A DNA stretch of 64,000 bases from Selenomonadaceae bacterium (GTDB lineage Bacteria; Bacillota; Negativicutes; Selenomonadales; Selenomonadaceae). The translations under genes were made by a program, and so were the position numbers. Where the stretch lies: the NCBI GenBank assembly GCA_024698045.1, contig JAILRS010000023.1, positions 1 through 64,000 on the forward strand, written 5' to 3'. The notes beneath the pieces were generated by a model, which was not told the DNA's origin, did not search any database, and worked only from the letters and a program-made list of their open reading frames with translations. Of this stretch, positions 25,601 to 33,565 are shown piece by piece. The first letter of the stretch is position 1, and every line of letters begins with the position of its first letter.

Positions 25601-28600
25601 TAGTAATCGACCTCGCAGGCGACTTCACATTCTCTGATGGCGCAGTAATTGGAATCAGCGGCGTCGACAATGCAACCTTCACGCTTGACGGCAGCGTCAA
25701 GGGCAAGGCAACAGGCGTAAGCGGAATCAGCAACACTGATACCTTCATCGACGGATTCATAGATAATTCCGCTGACGGAGCATATGCCGAAGTACAGTCC
25801 ACCTTGGCAGCAGCAGGCTTTACGGTTAACGGCGAAAGCGTAGACATCACAGGCGACGACGGCACATTGAAACTCTACGGCGGCGCAGGTGCCAGCGGCA
25901 TAGGCGCGATTGCAGGTGTCGGCGGAGCAAGTGCAGGTACCGTAACGATTAGTGATGCCGGCAGTGCACAGGCAATATTGACAGATAAAGAAGGCACATT
26001 TGTCATTGCAGGCCAAAGCTTCACTACAGACGACACCGAAGTAGCATTCGGCTTGAGCAATGGCGCAGTTAACAGCGTAGCAATGTTGGAAGGCTCTTTG
26101 ACTGCTGACAATGCGGTATTGACCGGTGAAGGATTCAGTGTCAACGGCAAATCCGTAGCAATCAGCGGTGACGAAGGCGATTTGACGGTACTCGGCAGCG
26201 ACAGCAGCATCGAAGCAATCTACGGCGTCGGCGCGGCAAGCGGCACGGTTTCGGTTGACAACAGCGCAATGGGCGCAACGGAAATCGTAACGGATGTCCA
26301 GAACGGCACATTTGTCTTCGCAAGCGGTCAGAGCTTCACGCAGGCACTCAGCGACAGCGCGGCCGTAACATACACGATGGACGATGACTCTAGTGTTACT
26401 GCAATCAACGGTATAAGCAGCGGCACATTGACGATGAGCAGTAAAGCCAGCATTGTTGCTGTTGACATAAACGGCAAAGAATTCAGAGTTGAAAATCCCA
26501 AAGAAACAACGTTGACATTTGTTGACGGCGAAATTACTGCAGTCGGTACAATCGCGTCCGGCGAATTAGTCTACGGACTCGAAAATGCAAGTGTAACGGC
26601 AGAAGGTACTATCAGTGTCAACGGCAAGTATTTCGACGTAAAAGACGACGATTCTTCTTATGGCTTGCTTGTAAAAGACAGCGTAGTAACGGCTTTGTAT
26701 GATGTCACGGGCGGCACCGATGATTATGCTGTTATCAAAGGCGTTTCGAGCATGACAATTACCGCTGACGCTGACGGTCTGTTCGCAATCGGCGGCGAAA
26801 GCTACACCATTACCGACGACAATAACGAGTTCGAAATGGTAACGGACGCGGATGGTAAACTTAGCTCTATCAGCAGCTTGTCCGGCTCGATTGTCATCGA
26901 AGACGGCACAGGCACATTCACAATCAACGATCAGTCCTTGGAAATCAGCAACGGAAGCAGTGCTGCTGTAACCGTAACGACCGACGGCACGAAGATAACC
27001 GCAATCGATGGTTTGGTAGACGGCGCAGTCTTGGAGGGTGACTTCTCCTCGGCAGCATTGACTACGGAAGGCAACGGCACATTCACAATCAACGACAATA
27101 CTTATGAATTGACCAACGACTCGGACGGAATTGTCGTAACCAATGCAGGCGAAAGCGGAATCGGCAAGGTCACTGATTTGGATGACGATGCCAACTTGAC
27201 GATAACCGAAAGCGGCACATATTCGGTCAACACCGATCCTTCGGTTCTTGATGTCAAAGAAGGTCAGATTATAACCGGTATCAACGATGGCGCAGCTGCA
27301 TACATCTATGAAAATACACAACTCGTTCGCAAGGGTACGTCGATGGAACAACTTGAAGAGTTGGTAGGAATTTCCACCGAAGGATTCTCGGCAGTAGGCG
27401 ACGGCAGTGTATTGGGAATGTCCGCAATGACGGAAATCATCAACAGCGCGGCAAGTGCCGGCGGAGAATTCGCATACGGCGGCGTCAGCTACAATATGAA
27501 CGACGACTTGACTTTCTCGATTACCAATGACGGTAACGTAGAGCAAGTAGTTGACCTGAGCGACTACGAAGGCGCGAAGAAAGTCGACATGTACGAAGGC
27601 GATCAAACTGTAGTATTTGGCGACGAAGAACAGAATGTAGCGCATGTCACGGATAAGGCGACCGGCGAGAAAGAAATCGAATTGGGCGATGCCGGTGACT
27701 TGGTAGTAATGGATGCCGACGGCGCAAGCGTCACGGGCGCGAATGTAATCGGCGGCAAAGGCAACGACACCGTAATAGTCCGCGGCGACGCAGAAACCAC
27801 GATTGACATGTCCGAAGGCGGCGAAGATCTCATCATCACCTACGCGGCGGCGAATGCAGATGTATCTGTCACGGGTTACGAAGCCAGCACGGGCGCGGCA
27901 ATCAGATTCGACGAACTGGGCGAAACTGATATAGCGAAAGCATATGCCGACGGCACTCTCGAATTTGAAGACGGCAAAGTAAAAGTAGTAAACGGCGACA
28001 ACAGCTCCACGATTGATGTCGGCTCTGAAGACAACGTAACAAAAGTCAACGTTAAGAGCTATGGCGAAAGTGCCGCAGTACAAACTGTAGTATTCACGTC
28101 TAGCGAAGGCGGCGCAACCGTAGACGAATCCGAAAACACAGATGATTTGTTGATAATCGGCAACCGCAACGACGCAAGCGCATTCGGCTCGAAATTGAAC
28201 AGCGGCAGCGGCGACGATACGGTCTACGCAGGCGGCAATGATTCGGTGAACGCAGGCGCAGGCGACAACACGATAGTCCTTGGCATAACGGAAAATCGCG
28301 ACGGTGCGTTAATCGAATTGGCCAGCGGCAACAACACCATCAGCAATTTGATAAGCGGCACAGATGCACTGCAGTTTGCACCTAAAGATATAACCAACGC
28401 AGTCGTAGACGAAAATGGTAACCTCGTACTCGAAAGCGATGAATACACAGCGGTAATCTCCGGCGCATCGGTTGGCGAAAACGGTTACACTGAACAGCTC
28501 ATCAAAGATTCTGAAACCGGCGAAGTAGATTACATCGCATTCGGCACCCAGAGCGGCACAATCAAAGTCGACGAAGACGCCGATACGAACATCTTCTACG

Positions 28601-29676
28601 GCAACGATTCAACTCTTGACTTCAGCGACGTTGATGACGATATAGTAGTTGACCTTGATAAAGATTACAGCAACAAGATTGGCACCAAAGATATCGCGGT
28701 TGCAGGTACCTTCAGCGAGATTGTTGCAGGCAGCGGCCAAGCAATCATCAAAGGTAACGATGGCGACGACGCTGTGCAAGCAGGCCAAGGCCGCGGATTC
28801 TTCTATGGCGCAGGCGGCGACAACACCATGACCGGCTACCAAGGCGATGACAAAGAACAAGGCAGCGCGTTCTTCGTCCTGAGCAGCAACGACGGCGCAA
28901 CGAACACCGTAACGAACATGGAATTCGCAGACAGCACGAATATCGGCACGACTGCAGATGAAATCATTGTTCAAGTCAACGACGCCAATATCGAAAATGT
29001 TGAAGTCGACGAAGACGGCAATGTCTCGTTCAATGTAGTAGGCAAGAAAGACGGCGTAACCGAAAGCGTAGTAGTCGAAGATGCAGCAGGTAAAGATATC
29101 ATTGTTGACGGCGTAGTCGCACAGGTCAACGATACCGAATTGACATTCGACGGCGAAGCAGACTTCTATCGTGCGACGGGCAGCAATGCAACAGTCACTG
29201 TAGCGGAAAGCCTTACCTCGGCAGTTGTCTGGCTCGAAGAAGAAGCAACCGGCAAGACCTTCAGCGGAGATATTGCGGTAATCGACGCAACGAACAGCAG
29301 CGCGAAGGCAGAGTTGGCAGGTAACAGCGGTGACAATGAAATCTATGCAGGTACCGGCGACACGAGCTTGTGGGGCGGCAGCGGCGGCAACGATCTCCTC
29401 TACGGCAACACCGGCGCAGACAGCTTCTACTATGGTATCGGCAACGGCAACGACACTGTTAGCGGCATGACCGACGGCGATGTAGTTGTCCTCTTCGACA
29501 TGACTCTTGACGATATCGCTTCCACCACCACAGAAAATAATGTTGTTGTTAACTTCAAGGACGGCAGCTCCCTCACGATTAACGACGATGACAAAGATGT
29601 CAGCTTCAAAGTTACCGGCAGCAGCGGCGAAGGCACTTGGAAACTCGACGAGAATCGTGAATTCACAGAAGCTTAA
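22669..29676 (+). CDS. giant repeat-rich secreted protein (RTX-like adhesin candidate)
   Basis: A 2335-residue acidic protein rich in Gly, Ser, Asp, Val and Thr, in which I see no cysteine. It opens with FDLQLFAG (residues 7-14) and has no Sec signal. A module of roughly 100-120 residues recurs, led by copies of VNGxxVxIxGD at about residues 291, 400, 506, 607, 712, 934, 1054, 1158, 1267, 1318 and 1420, each followed by GGxxG, a GVGG-like turn and GTFxxA strands. RTX-like Gly/Asp nonapeptides occur near 1694 (GGKGNDTV), 1844 (SGSGDDTV) and 2236 (GGSGGNDLL). This fits export by a type I system, such as that at 54859-60657, and calcium-dependent folding at the surface. Function (adhesin, surface layer or matrix) is inferred. 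Confidence 0.8.
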   Translation: MIDSFVFDLQLFAGSKDIAYATIKTAGSDTISAGDYVWSDGETVIANSLVDIAGDSNASVYASVAGIQYIAGASSTIDVNGVTNVQEVSLTAANVSLSIGADADGFDVYLATLGSGSVGTITVGDDVYQYQKVTNNSSTDTADLFVEENGGVTAFNFLENGDALLMNEAGSTLLWNGLLNYERSNGSTVELNEVFSIISEDEANDDLWITLNDKSADEFIVSGLTADEAVALGGASTIKEIPDYPSFGVETANTGASVAVAFDVYNTLFGSATIEGAKVNIYGVSYAITVNGSEVNIIGGESNVNKFTYNALKDSHVIELGLGDGTSVVSAGAASSIVIGGMSTSVGGDGTIYIGSESFRSNAQNNLTFTVEKGSIATAVDYLDQGETIFASDISDFISVNGQSFVISGDDDGAIIGGGKHGKGVSLLAGIGGDDVVIKGIGGANEVQTDKEGSFTFAIDGNSAVTYTIEDDSAVTFVVDNYGAVTNIGSLDADGAVVVEGDVSVKVNDEDIAITGASSVSIFGGVSGASVTSIELSGGSSVEITEIGSAQSVVAADGTFTFATGDEFAVEGSAVFEMSGNEVASVSGLSATDAIAAESDIFSDLSVNGQTVKIEGDKDSLTLYGNSGENGISKITGVGGGSTSTVTVTNAAGASSIETNTDGTFVIAKKTFKVAGDSNVEFVLDEDGAVTGINGVDSIGASISGAINGIEINGASLAISNVDESGLTYVYGGESSATIGGVAASGSSVASITAVAGANVINITGSGEYVSPHASIPVTVGLADDDDGINFIINAADGNLSITSFGVGDSLTSNIFDVALVAGGSSEIENLSVTNDESGVVLTNTDNGFVLADVANGAMVASGSGTLTVVTEELGEDEFKILDGNDGSAGLTFIGGASGTNVELVMEDGKFTKVASLGESATLKGALNDLKSINGLSVSIIDKDDSFAVVGGTSSSLSKIIDVTGNATLANVQGATEVVIDLAGDFTFSDGAVIGISGVDNATFTLDGSVKGKATGVSGISNTDTFIDGFIDNSADGAYAEVQSTLAAAGFTVNGESVDITGDDGTLKLYGGAGASGIGAIAGVGGASAGTVTISDAGSAQAILTDKEGTFVIAGQSFTTDDTEVAFGLSNGAVNSVAMLEGSLTADNAVLTGEGFSVNGKSVAISGDEGDLTVLGSDSSIEAIYGVGAASGTVSVDNSAMGATEIVTDVQNGTFVFASGQSFTQALSDSAAVTYTMDDDSSVTAINGISSGTLTMSSKASIVAVDINGKEFRVENPKETTLTFVDGEITAVGTIASGELVYGLENASVTAEGTISVNGKYFDVKDDDSSYGLLVKDSVVTALYDVTGGTDDYAVIKGVSSMTITADADGLFAIGGESYTITDDNNEFEMVTDADGKLSSISSLSGSIVIEDGTGTFTINDQSLEISNGSSAAVTVTTDGTKITAIDGLVDGAVLEGDFSSAALTTEGNGTFTINDNTYELTNDSDGIVVTNAGESGIGKVTDLDDDANLTITESGTYSVNTDPSVLDVKEGQIITGINDGAAAYIYENTQLVRKGTSMEQLEELVGISTEGFSAVGDGSVLGMSAMTEIINSAASAGGEFAYGGVSYNMNDDLTFSITNDGNVEQVVDLSDYEGAKKVDMYEGDQTVVFGDEEQNVAHVTDKATGEKEIELGDAGDLVVMDADGASVTGANVIGGKGNDTVIVRGDAETTIDMSEGGEDLIITYAAANADVSVTGYEASTGAAIRFDELGETDIAKAYADGTLEFEDGKVKVVNGDNSSTIDVGSEDNVTKVNVKSYGESAAVQTVVFTSSEGGATVDESENTDDLLIIGNRNDASAFGSKLNSGSGDDTVYAGGNDSVNAGAGDNTIVLGITENRDGALIELASGNNTISNLISGTDALQFAPKDITNAVVDENGNLVLESDEYTAVISGASVGENGYTEQLIKDSETGEVDYIAFGTQSGTIKVDEDADTNIFYGNDSTLDFSDVDDDIVVDLDKDYSNKIGTKDIAVAGTFSEIVAGSGQAIIKGNDGDDAVQAGQGRGFFYGAGGDNTMTGYQGDDKEQGSAFFVLSSNDGATNTVTNMEFADSTNIGTTADEIIVQVNDANIENVEVDEDGNVSFNVVGKKDGVTESVVVEDAAGKDIIVDGVVAQVNDTELTFDGEADFYRATGSNATVTVAESLTSAVVWLEEEATGKTFSGDIAVIDATNSSAKAELAGNSGDNEIYAGTGDTSLWGGSGGNDLLYGNTGADSFYYGIGNGNDTVSGMTDGDVVVLFDMTLDDIASTTTENNVVVNFKDGSSLTINDDDKDVSFKVTGSSGEGTWKLDENREFTEA

Positions 29677-29730
29677 TAGCAACCAACAGATACGAACAGT
29701 AAAATAATTTGAACTGAATAAATAGTTCAG

Positions 29731-29765
29731 CCCTCGGCGGATAAAATTCCGTCGGGGGTTTTTAT
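29731..29765 (+). terminator. intrinsic terminator of the giant gene
   Basis: A 10-bp stem, CCCTCGGCGG (29731) with CCGTCGGGGG (29749), two G-U pairs, followed by TTTTTATA. Confidence 0.85.
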
Positions 29766-29807
29766 ATGTTTGGGAATAAAAATAACGATAAACACGCGCC
29801 GCGCTGA

Positions 29808-29836
29808 TTGACATTAAGATAAAGAAAAACTATAAT
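29808..29836 (+). promoter_or_regulatory. consensus promoter of the carboxyltransferase gene
   Basis: TTGACA at 29808 and TATAAT at 29831 with a 17-nt spacer: a full sigma-A consensus, implying high expression. Confidence 0.8.
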
Positions 29837-29874
29837 AAATTTAATCGTATTAATATTTTGGGAGGGTGTAATAT

Positions 29875-31257
29875 ATGGCGAAACCGGTACAAATAATGGA
29901 AACAGTCTTGCGCGACGGACATCAATCACTGTGCGCGACACGTATGCGTTATCGTCAAATGGAGCCGATGCTTTCGAGCCTCGACAAAATCGGTTATAAA
30001 GCGTTGGAAGCGTGGGGCGGTGCGACTTTCGACACTTGCCTCAGATTTTTGGATGAAGATCCGTGGGAACGTCTCGACAAGCTCAAAGCGAATTTAAAGA
30101 CACCGATACAAATGCTCCTGCGCGGTCAAAATCTTCTCGGCTACAATCATTATTCCAATGACGTTGTAGAAAAATTTGTTCAACATGCCTCCAAACACGG
30201 CATCGGAGTCTTCCGTATCTTCGACGCGCTCAACGACGTCCGTAACCTCAAAGTCGCGATTAAAGCCGCGCTTGAATGTCCCGAAAAGCCCGAAGTTCAA
30301 GGCTGCTTAGTCTACACAATCAGCCCCGTTCATACGAATGAAATGTTTGTGGAGCTGGCGAAGGAATTGCAGGAAATGGGTTGCCATTCCGTATGTATCA
30401 AAGACATGTCGGGCTTGTTGGCTCCCTATGTTGCGGAAGATTTGGTAACGAAACTGAAAGCCGCGCTTGATATCCCCGTCGAATTGCATACACATTGCAC
30501 GTCGGGATTTGGTCATGCCACCTACCTCAAAGCAATCGAGGCAGGTGTCGATATCGTTGACTGCGCACTCAGTCCGTTCTCGAGCGATACCTCGCAGCCT
30601 TGCACCGAAACGATTGTGGCAATGTTGAAGGGCACCGAACGCGACACGGGTCTCGATCGTCAAGCGATGACACCGATTGCGAAACACTTCTTGGGCGTCA
30701 AACAGGAACTGATTAAGGAATTTGGTCTTAAAGGTTACTTTGATATTAACGTCAATGTTCTCGACTTCCAAATCCCCGGCGGTATGCTCTCCAATTTGGC
30801 GAATCAGCTCAAAGAAGCCGGCATGGAAGATAAATATCAAGACTTGCTTGACGAGATGCCGCGCGTACGTAAAGACGCAGGATATCCGCCGCTGGTTACT
30901 CCTTCAAGCCAAATCGTCGGCACGATGGCAACATTTAACGTCATGGCGGGCGAACGCTACAAGATGGTTCCGAATGAATTCAAAGACCTCGTGCGCGGCA
31001 AATTCGGTCGTACGCCCGTGCCCGTAGATCGTCAATTCATCACCGATACTCTCAAAATCCCCGAAGACCAAATCATTGAAGACTGCTCAATCGAAGATGC
31101 AAAGGCAGAAACTTTCGAGCAGTTCAAAGCGGAACTTATCGGCAAAGGTTTCCTCAATCCTACCGATGAAGATGTTTTGAGCTATGCACTGTTCCCGCAG
31201 GTCGCCGAAGAATTTTTCAAAAAACACTACAGCCCGATTACCGCATACAAAAGATAA
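29875..31257 (+). CDS. oadA: biotin-dependent carboxyltransferase alpha subunit (OadA/transcarboxylase 5S/PycB type), no biotin domain
   Basis: A 460-residue TIM-barrel subunit that moves CO2 between a keto acid (oxaloacetate/pyruvate) and biotin. RDGHQSL near the start, the carboxylated-lysine region IKDMSG and the metal-binding ELHTHCTSG are intact. It ends without a biotinyl (MKM) domain, so a separate biotin carrier must exist elsewhere. This matches the 5S subunit of methylmalonyl-CoA carboxyltransferase, OadA-like decarboxylase subunits, or PycB; sequence alone does not separate them. GGGAGGGTG precedes the ATG. It stands alone with its own strong promoter and terminator, suggesting a central role in succinate/propionate or anaplerotic flux. 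Confidence 0.85.
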   Translation: MAKPVQIMETVLRDGHQSLCATRMRYRQMEPMLSSLDKIGYKALEAWGGATFDTCLRFLDEDPWERLDKLKANLKTPIQMLLRGQNLLGYNHYSNDVVEKFVQHASKHGIGVFRIFDALNDVRNLKVAIKAALECPEKPEVQGCLVYTISPVHTNEMFVELAKELQEMGCHSVCIKDMSGLLAPYVAEDLVTKLKAALDIPVELHTHCTSGFGHATYLKAIEAGVDIVDCALSPFSSDTSQPCTETIVAMLKGTERDTGLDRQAMTPIAKHFLGVKQELIKEFGLKGYFDINVNVLDFQIPGGMLSNLANQLKEAGMEDKYQDLLDEMPRVRKDAGYPPLVTPSSQIVGTMATFNVMAGERYKMVPNEFKDLVRGKFGRTPVPVDRQFITDTLKIPEDQIIEDCSIEDAKAETFEQFKAELIGKGFLNPTDEDVLSYALFPQVAEEFFKKHYSPITAYKR

Positions 31258-31313
31258 TTCGCGACAGGTTTTGCGAACGGCCTAAGTAAAAATTTTTCCG
31301 ACAAGATAAAAAA

Positions 31314-31347
31314 AATCGGTTTGCGTATAATTGCAGACCGATTTTTT
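31314..31347 (+). terminator. intrinsic terminator after the carboxyltransferase gene
   Basis: AATCGGTTTGC (31314) pairs with GCAGACCGATT (31333) with one G-U pair and runs into TTTT. Confidence 0.8.
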
Positions 31348-31374
31348 GTTGACGACGTTGTAACGAAATGACTA

Positions 31375-31402
31375 TTGACGAAACAAAAAAACCGTATAAA
31401 CT
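31375..31402 (+). promoter_or_regulatory. putative promoter of transketolase
   Basis: TTGACG at 31375 with TAAACT at 31397 (16-nt spacer). Confidence 0.5.
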
Positions 31403-31464
31403 AAATGAAGGCAGTGATATTAACGTATAACTGTCAATGACTCTATCAAATGAGGAGAATTGTT

Positions 31465-33447
31465 ATGAGCAATATTGAGACCATGTGCGTAAATGCAATA
31501 CGAGTTTTATCGGCAGACGCGATTCAAAAAGCAAAGTCGGGACATCCCGGAATGCCGTTGGGAGCCGCGCCGCTGGCCTATGAACTTTGGGCGCATCACA
31601 TGAATCACAATCCGAAAAATCCCAATTGGATTAACCGCGACAGATTTATTTTGTCGAGCGGTCATGCTTCGGCTATGCTCTATTCACTGCTGCATTTGTT
31701 CGGCTACGGGCTTACGATTGACGATATGAAAGATTTCCGTCAAGATGGTTCGCTTACGCCGGGGCATCCCGAATACGGGCGCACAATCGGCGTGGAAGGC
31801 ACTACGGGTCCGTTGGGTTCGGGAATAGGTTTGGGCGTCGGTATGGCTATGGCTGAGGCTCATTTGGCAACCAAATTCAACAAGCCCGATTATCCGATTG
31901 TCAATCATTATACTTTCGTTGTCTGTGGCGACGGTTGTTTAATGGAAGGCATTTCGTCGGAAGCGTTATCGTTGGCGGGAAATTTGGGGCTCGGCAAACT
32001 GATTGTCATTTACGACAGCAACAGAATTTCCATCGAAGGCTCGACTGATATAACGTTCACGGAAAATGTTCAGCAACGTGTAGCGGCATTCGGCTTCCAA
32101 ACGATAACAGTTGAGGACGGCAACAATTTGGAGGAGATAGACGCGGCGATAGCCGAAGCGAAATTAGATACTACTCGTCCGTCGTTTATAACCGTCAAGA
32201 CCGAAATAGGTTACGGCAGTCCGAAACAAGGATTGGCATCGTCGCACGGTGAACCTTTGGGCGAAGAAAATGTCATTGCCTTGAAAAAGAAATTGAATTG
32301 GAATCCCGATACGACTTTTGATATTCCCGATAAAGTTTACGAACACTATAACAATCTCGCCAAACAGGGCGCGGCGGCGGAAGAAAAGTGGAACAGTTTA
32401 TTTGCCGAATACGCCGCCAAATTCCCCGAGGATAAAAAACTTTGGGATAAATATAATTCTGATATCGATGCGGAAAAATTATTCAACGACGAAAAATTTT
32501 GGAGCACGAGCGATAAAGTCGAGGCGACGCGCTCGACTTCGGGCAACATCCTCAACTATCTTAAGGATATAGTCCCGAATCTTATCGGCGGCAGTGCGGA
32601 TTTGGGTCCCTCGAACAAAACGATTATGAAGGGCGAAGGAGATTTCAGCAAAGATAATTACTGCGGTAGAAATGTACATTTCGGAATCCGTGAAATGGCG
32701 ATGGCTGCGGTCTGCAACGGTTTGATTTTGCACGGCGGAATAAGACCGTACTGCGCAACTTTCTTCGTCTTCAGCGATTATCTTAAGCCTATCATTCGTC
32801 TTTCGTCGTTAATGAAAGTCCCCGTGATATATGTGTTCACGCATGACTCTATTGGCGTAGGCGAAGACGGTCCCACACATCAACCGATTGAGCAATTGGC
32901 AATGTTGCGTTCACAACCGAATTTAAATGTATTTCGTCCGGCAGATGCCAAAGAGACCGCAGTAGGTTGGTATTTGGCAATCACGAGCAAAGAGACGCCG
33001 ACCGCATTGATTTTGACGAGGCAGAACATTCCGCAGTTGGCAAATTCAAGTCGCGAAGCTTTGAAGGGCGGTTATATTATTTCGGAGGCGGCGGGAGATT
33101 TACAGGGCATTTTGATTGCTACGGGCTCCGAAGTTTCGATAGCCGTCGACGCTCAAGCCGAACTTGCCAAAGAAAATATTTTCGTTCGTGTCGTATCTAT
33201 GCCGTGCATGGAAATTTTCGACAAGCAAAGCGACGAATATAAGGAAAGTGTTTTGCCGAAGAAAATTCGTGCGCGTGTGGCGATTGAGGCGGCTTCCGAT
33301 TTCGGTTGGCAGAAATACATCGGGCTTGACGGCGCGGCAGTCACGATGAAGGGATTCGGTGCATCTGCGCCCGGATCTGTCTTGTTTAAGAAATTCGGAT
33401 TCACTAAGGAAAATGTTGTGTCTGCGTTTAAAAATTTGGCGCGCTAA
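31465..33447 (+). CDS. tkt: transketolase
   Basis: A 660-residue thiamine-diphosphate enzyme of the non-oxidative pentose phosphate pathway. The opening AIQKAKSGHPGMPLGAAP, the GDGCLMEG cofactor motif, and the C-terminal DSIGVGEDGPTHQPIEQL are diagnostic. ATG 31465 is chosen because GAGGAG at 31452-31457 is 7 nt upstream, whereas the ATG at 31450 overlaps that site. It is flanked by its own promoter and terminator, as a single-gene unit. Confidence 0.95.
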   Translation: MSNIETMCVNAIRVLSADAIQKAKSGHPGMPLGAAPLAYELWAHHMNHNPKNPNWINRDRFILSSGHASAMLYSLLHLFGYGLTIDDMKDFRQDGSLTPGHPEYGRTIGVEGTTGPLGSGIGLGVGMAMAEAHLATKFNKPDYPIVNHYTFVVCGDGCLMEGISSEALSLAGNLGLGKLIVIYDSNRISIEGSTDITFTENVQQRVAAFGFQTITVEDGNNLEEIDAAIAEAKLDTTRPSFITVKTEIGYGSPKQGLASSHGEPLGEENVIALKKKLNWNPDTTFDIPDKVYEHYNNLAKQGAAAEEKWNSLFAEYAAKFPEDKKLWDKYNSDIDAEKLFNDEKFWSTSDKVEATRSTSGNILNYLKDIVPNLIGGSADLGPSNKTIMKGEGDFSKDNYCGRNVHFGIREMAMAAVCNGLILHGGIRPYCATFFVFSDYLKPIIRLSSLMKVPVIYVFTHDSIGVGEDGPTHQPIEQLAMLRSQPNLNVFRPADAKETAVGWYLAITSKETPTALILTRQNIPQLANSSREALKGGYIISEAAGDLQGILIATGSEVSIAVDAQAELAKENIFVRVVSMPCMEIFDKQSDEYKESVLPKKIRARVAIEAASDFGWQKYIGLDGAAVTMKGFGASAPGSVLFKKFGFTKENVVSAFKNLAR

Positions 33448-33471
33448 AATTTTCCCACGATAAATAATTCG

Positions 33472-33504
33472 GCTCCCGATAAGAAATTTTTGTCGGGAGC
33501 TTTT
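33472..33504 (+). terminator. intrinsic terminator of tkt
   Basis: GCTCCCGA (33472) pairs with TCGGGAGC (33493) followed by TTTT. Confidence 0.8.
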
Positions 33505-33513
33505 GTATTGAAA

Positions 33514-33550
33514 TAAAAAAGCACTCCCGTTGATTGGGAGTGTTATTTTT
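33514..33550 (-). terminator. intrinsic terminator of lon
   Basis: On the minus strand, ACTCCC/GGGAGT with a 7-nt loop, followed by GCTTTTTTA. Confidence 0.8.
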
Positions 33551-33565
33551 ATAGGGAAAAAATTT

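Noticed and set aside
26566-28083. Long antisense frames (up to 505 codons) opposite the giant repeat protein
   Set aside because: They mirror the strongly biased GNC/GGC codons of the sense gene, are Cys/Tyr-rich and lack ribosome sites; shadows of the real gene.
22669-29676. The giant gene as a phage tail or capsid protein because of the LQLFA-like start
   Set aside because: No other phage genes are present, and the RTX-like Gly/Asp repeats with a type I exporter in the window fit secretion better.
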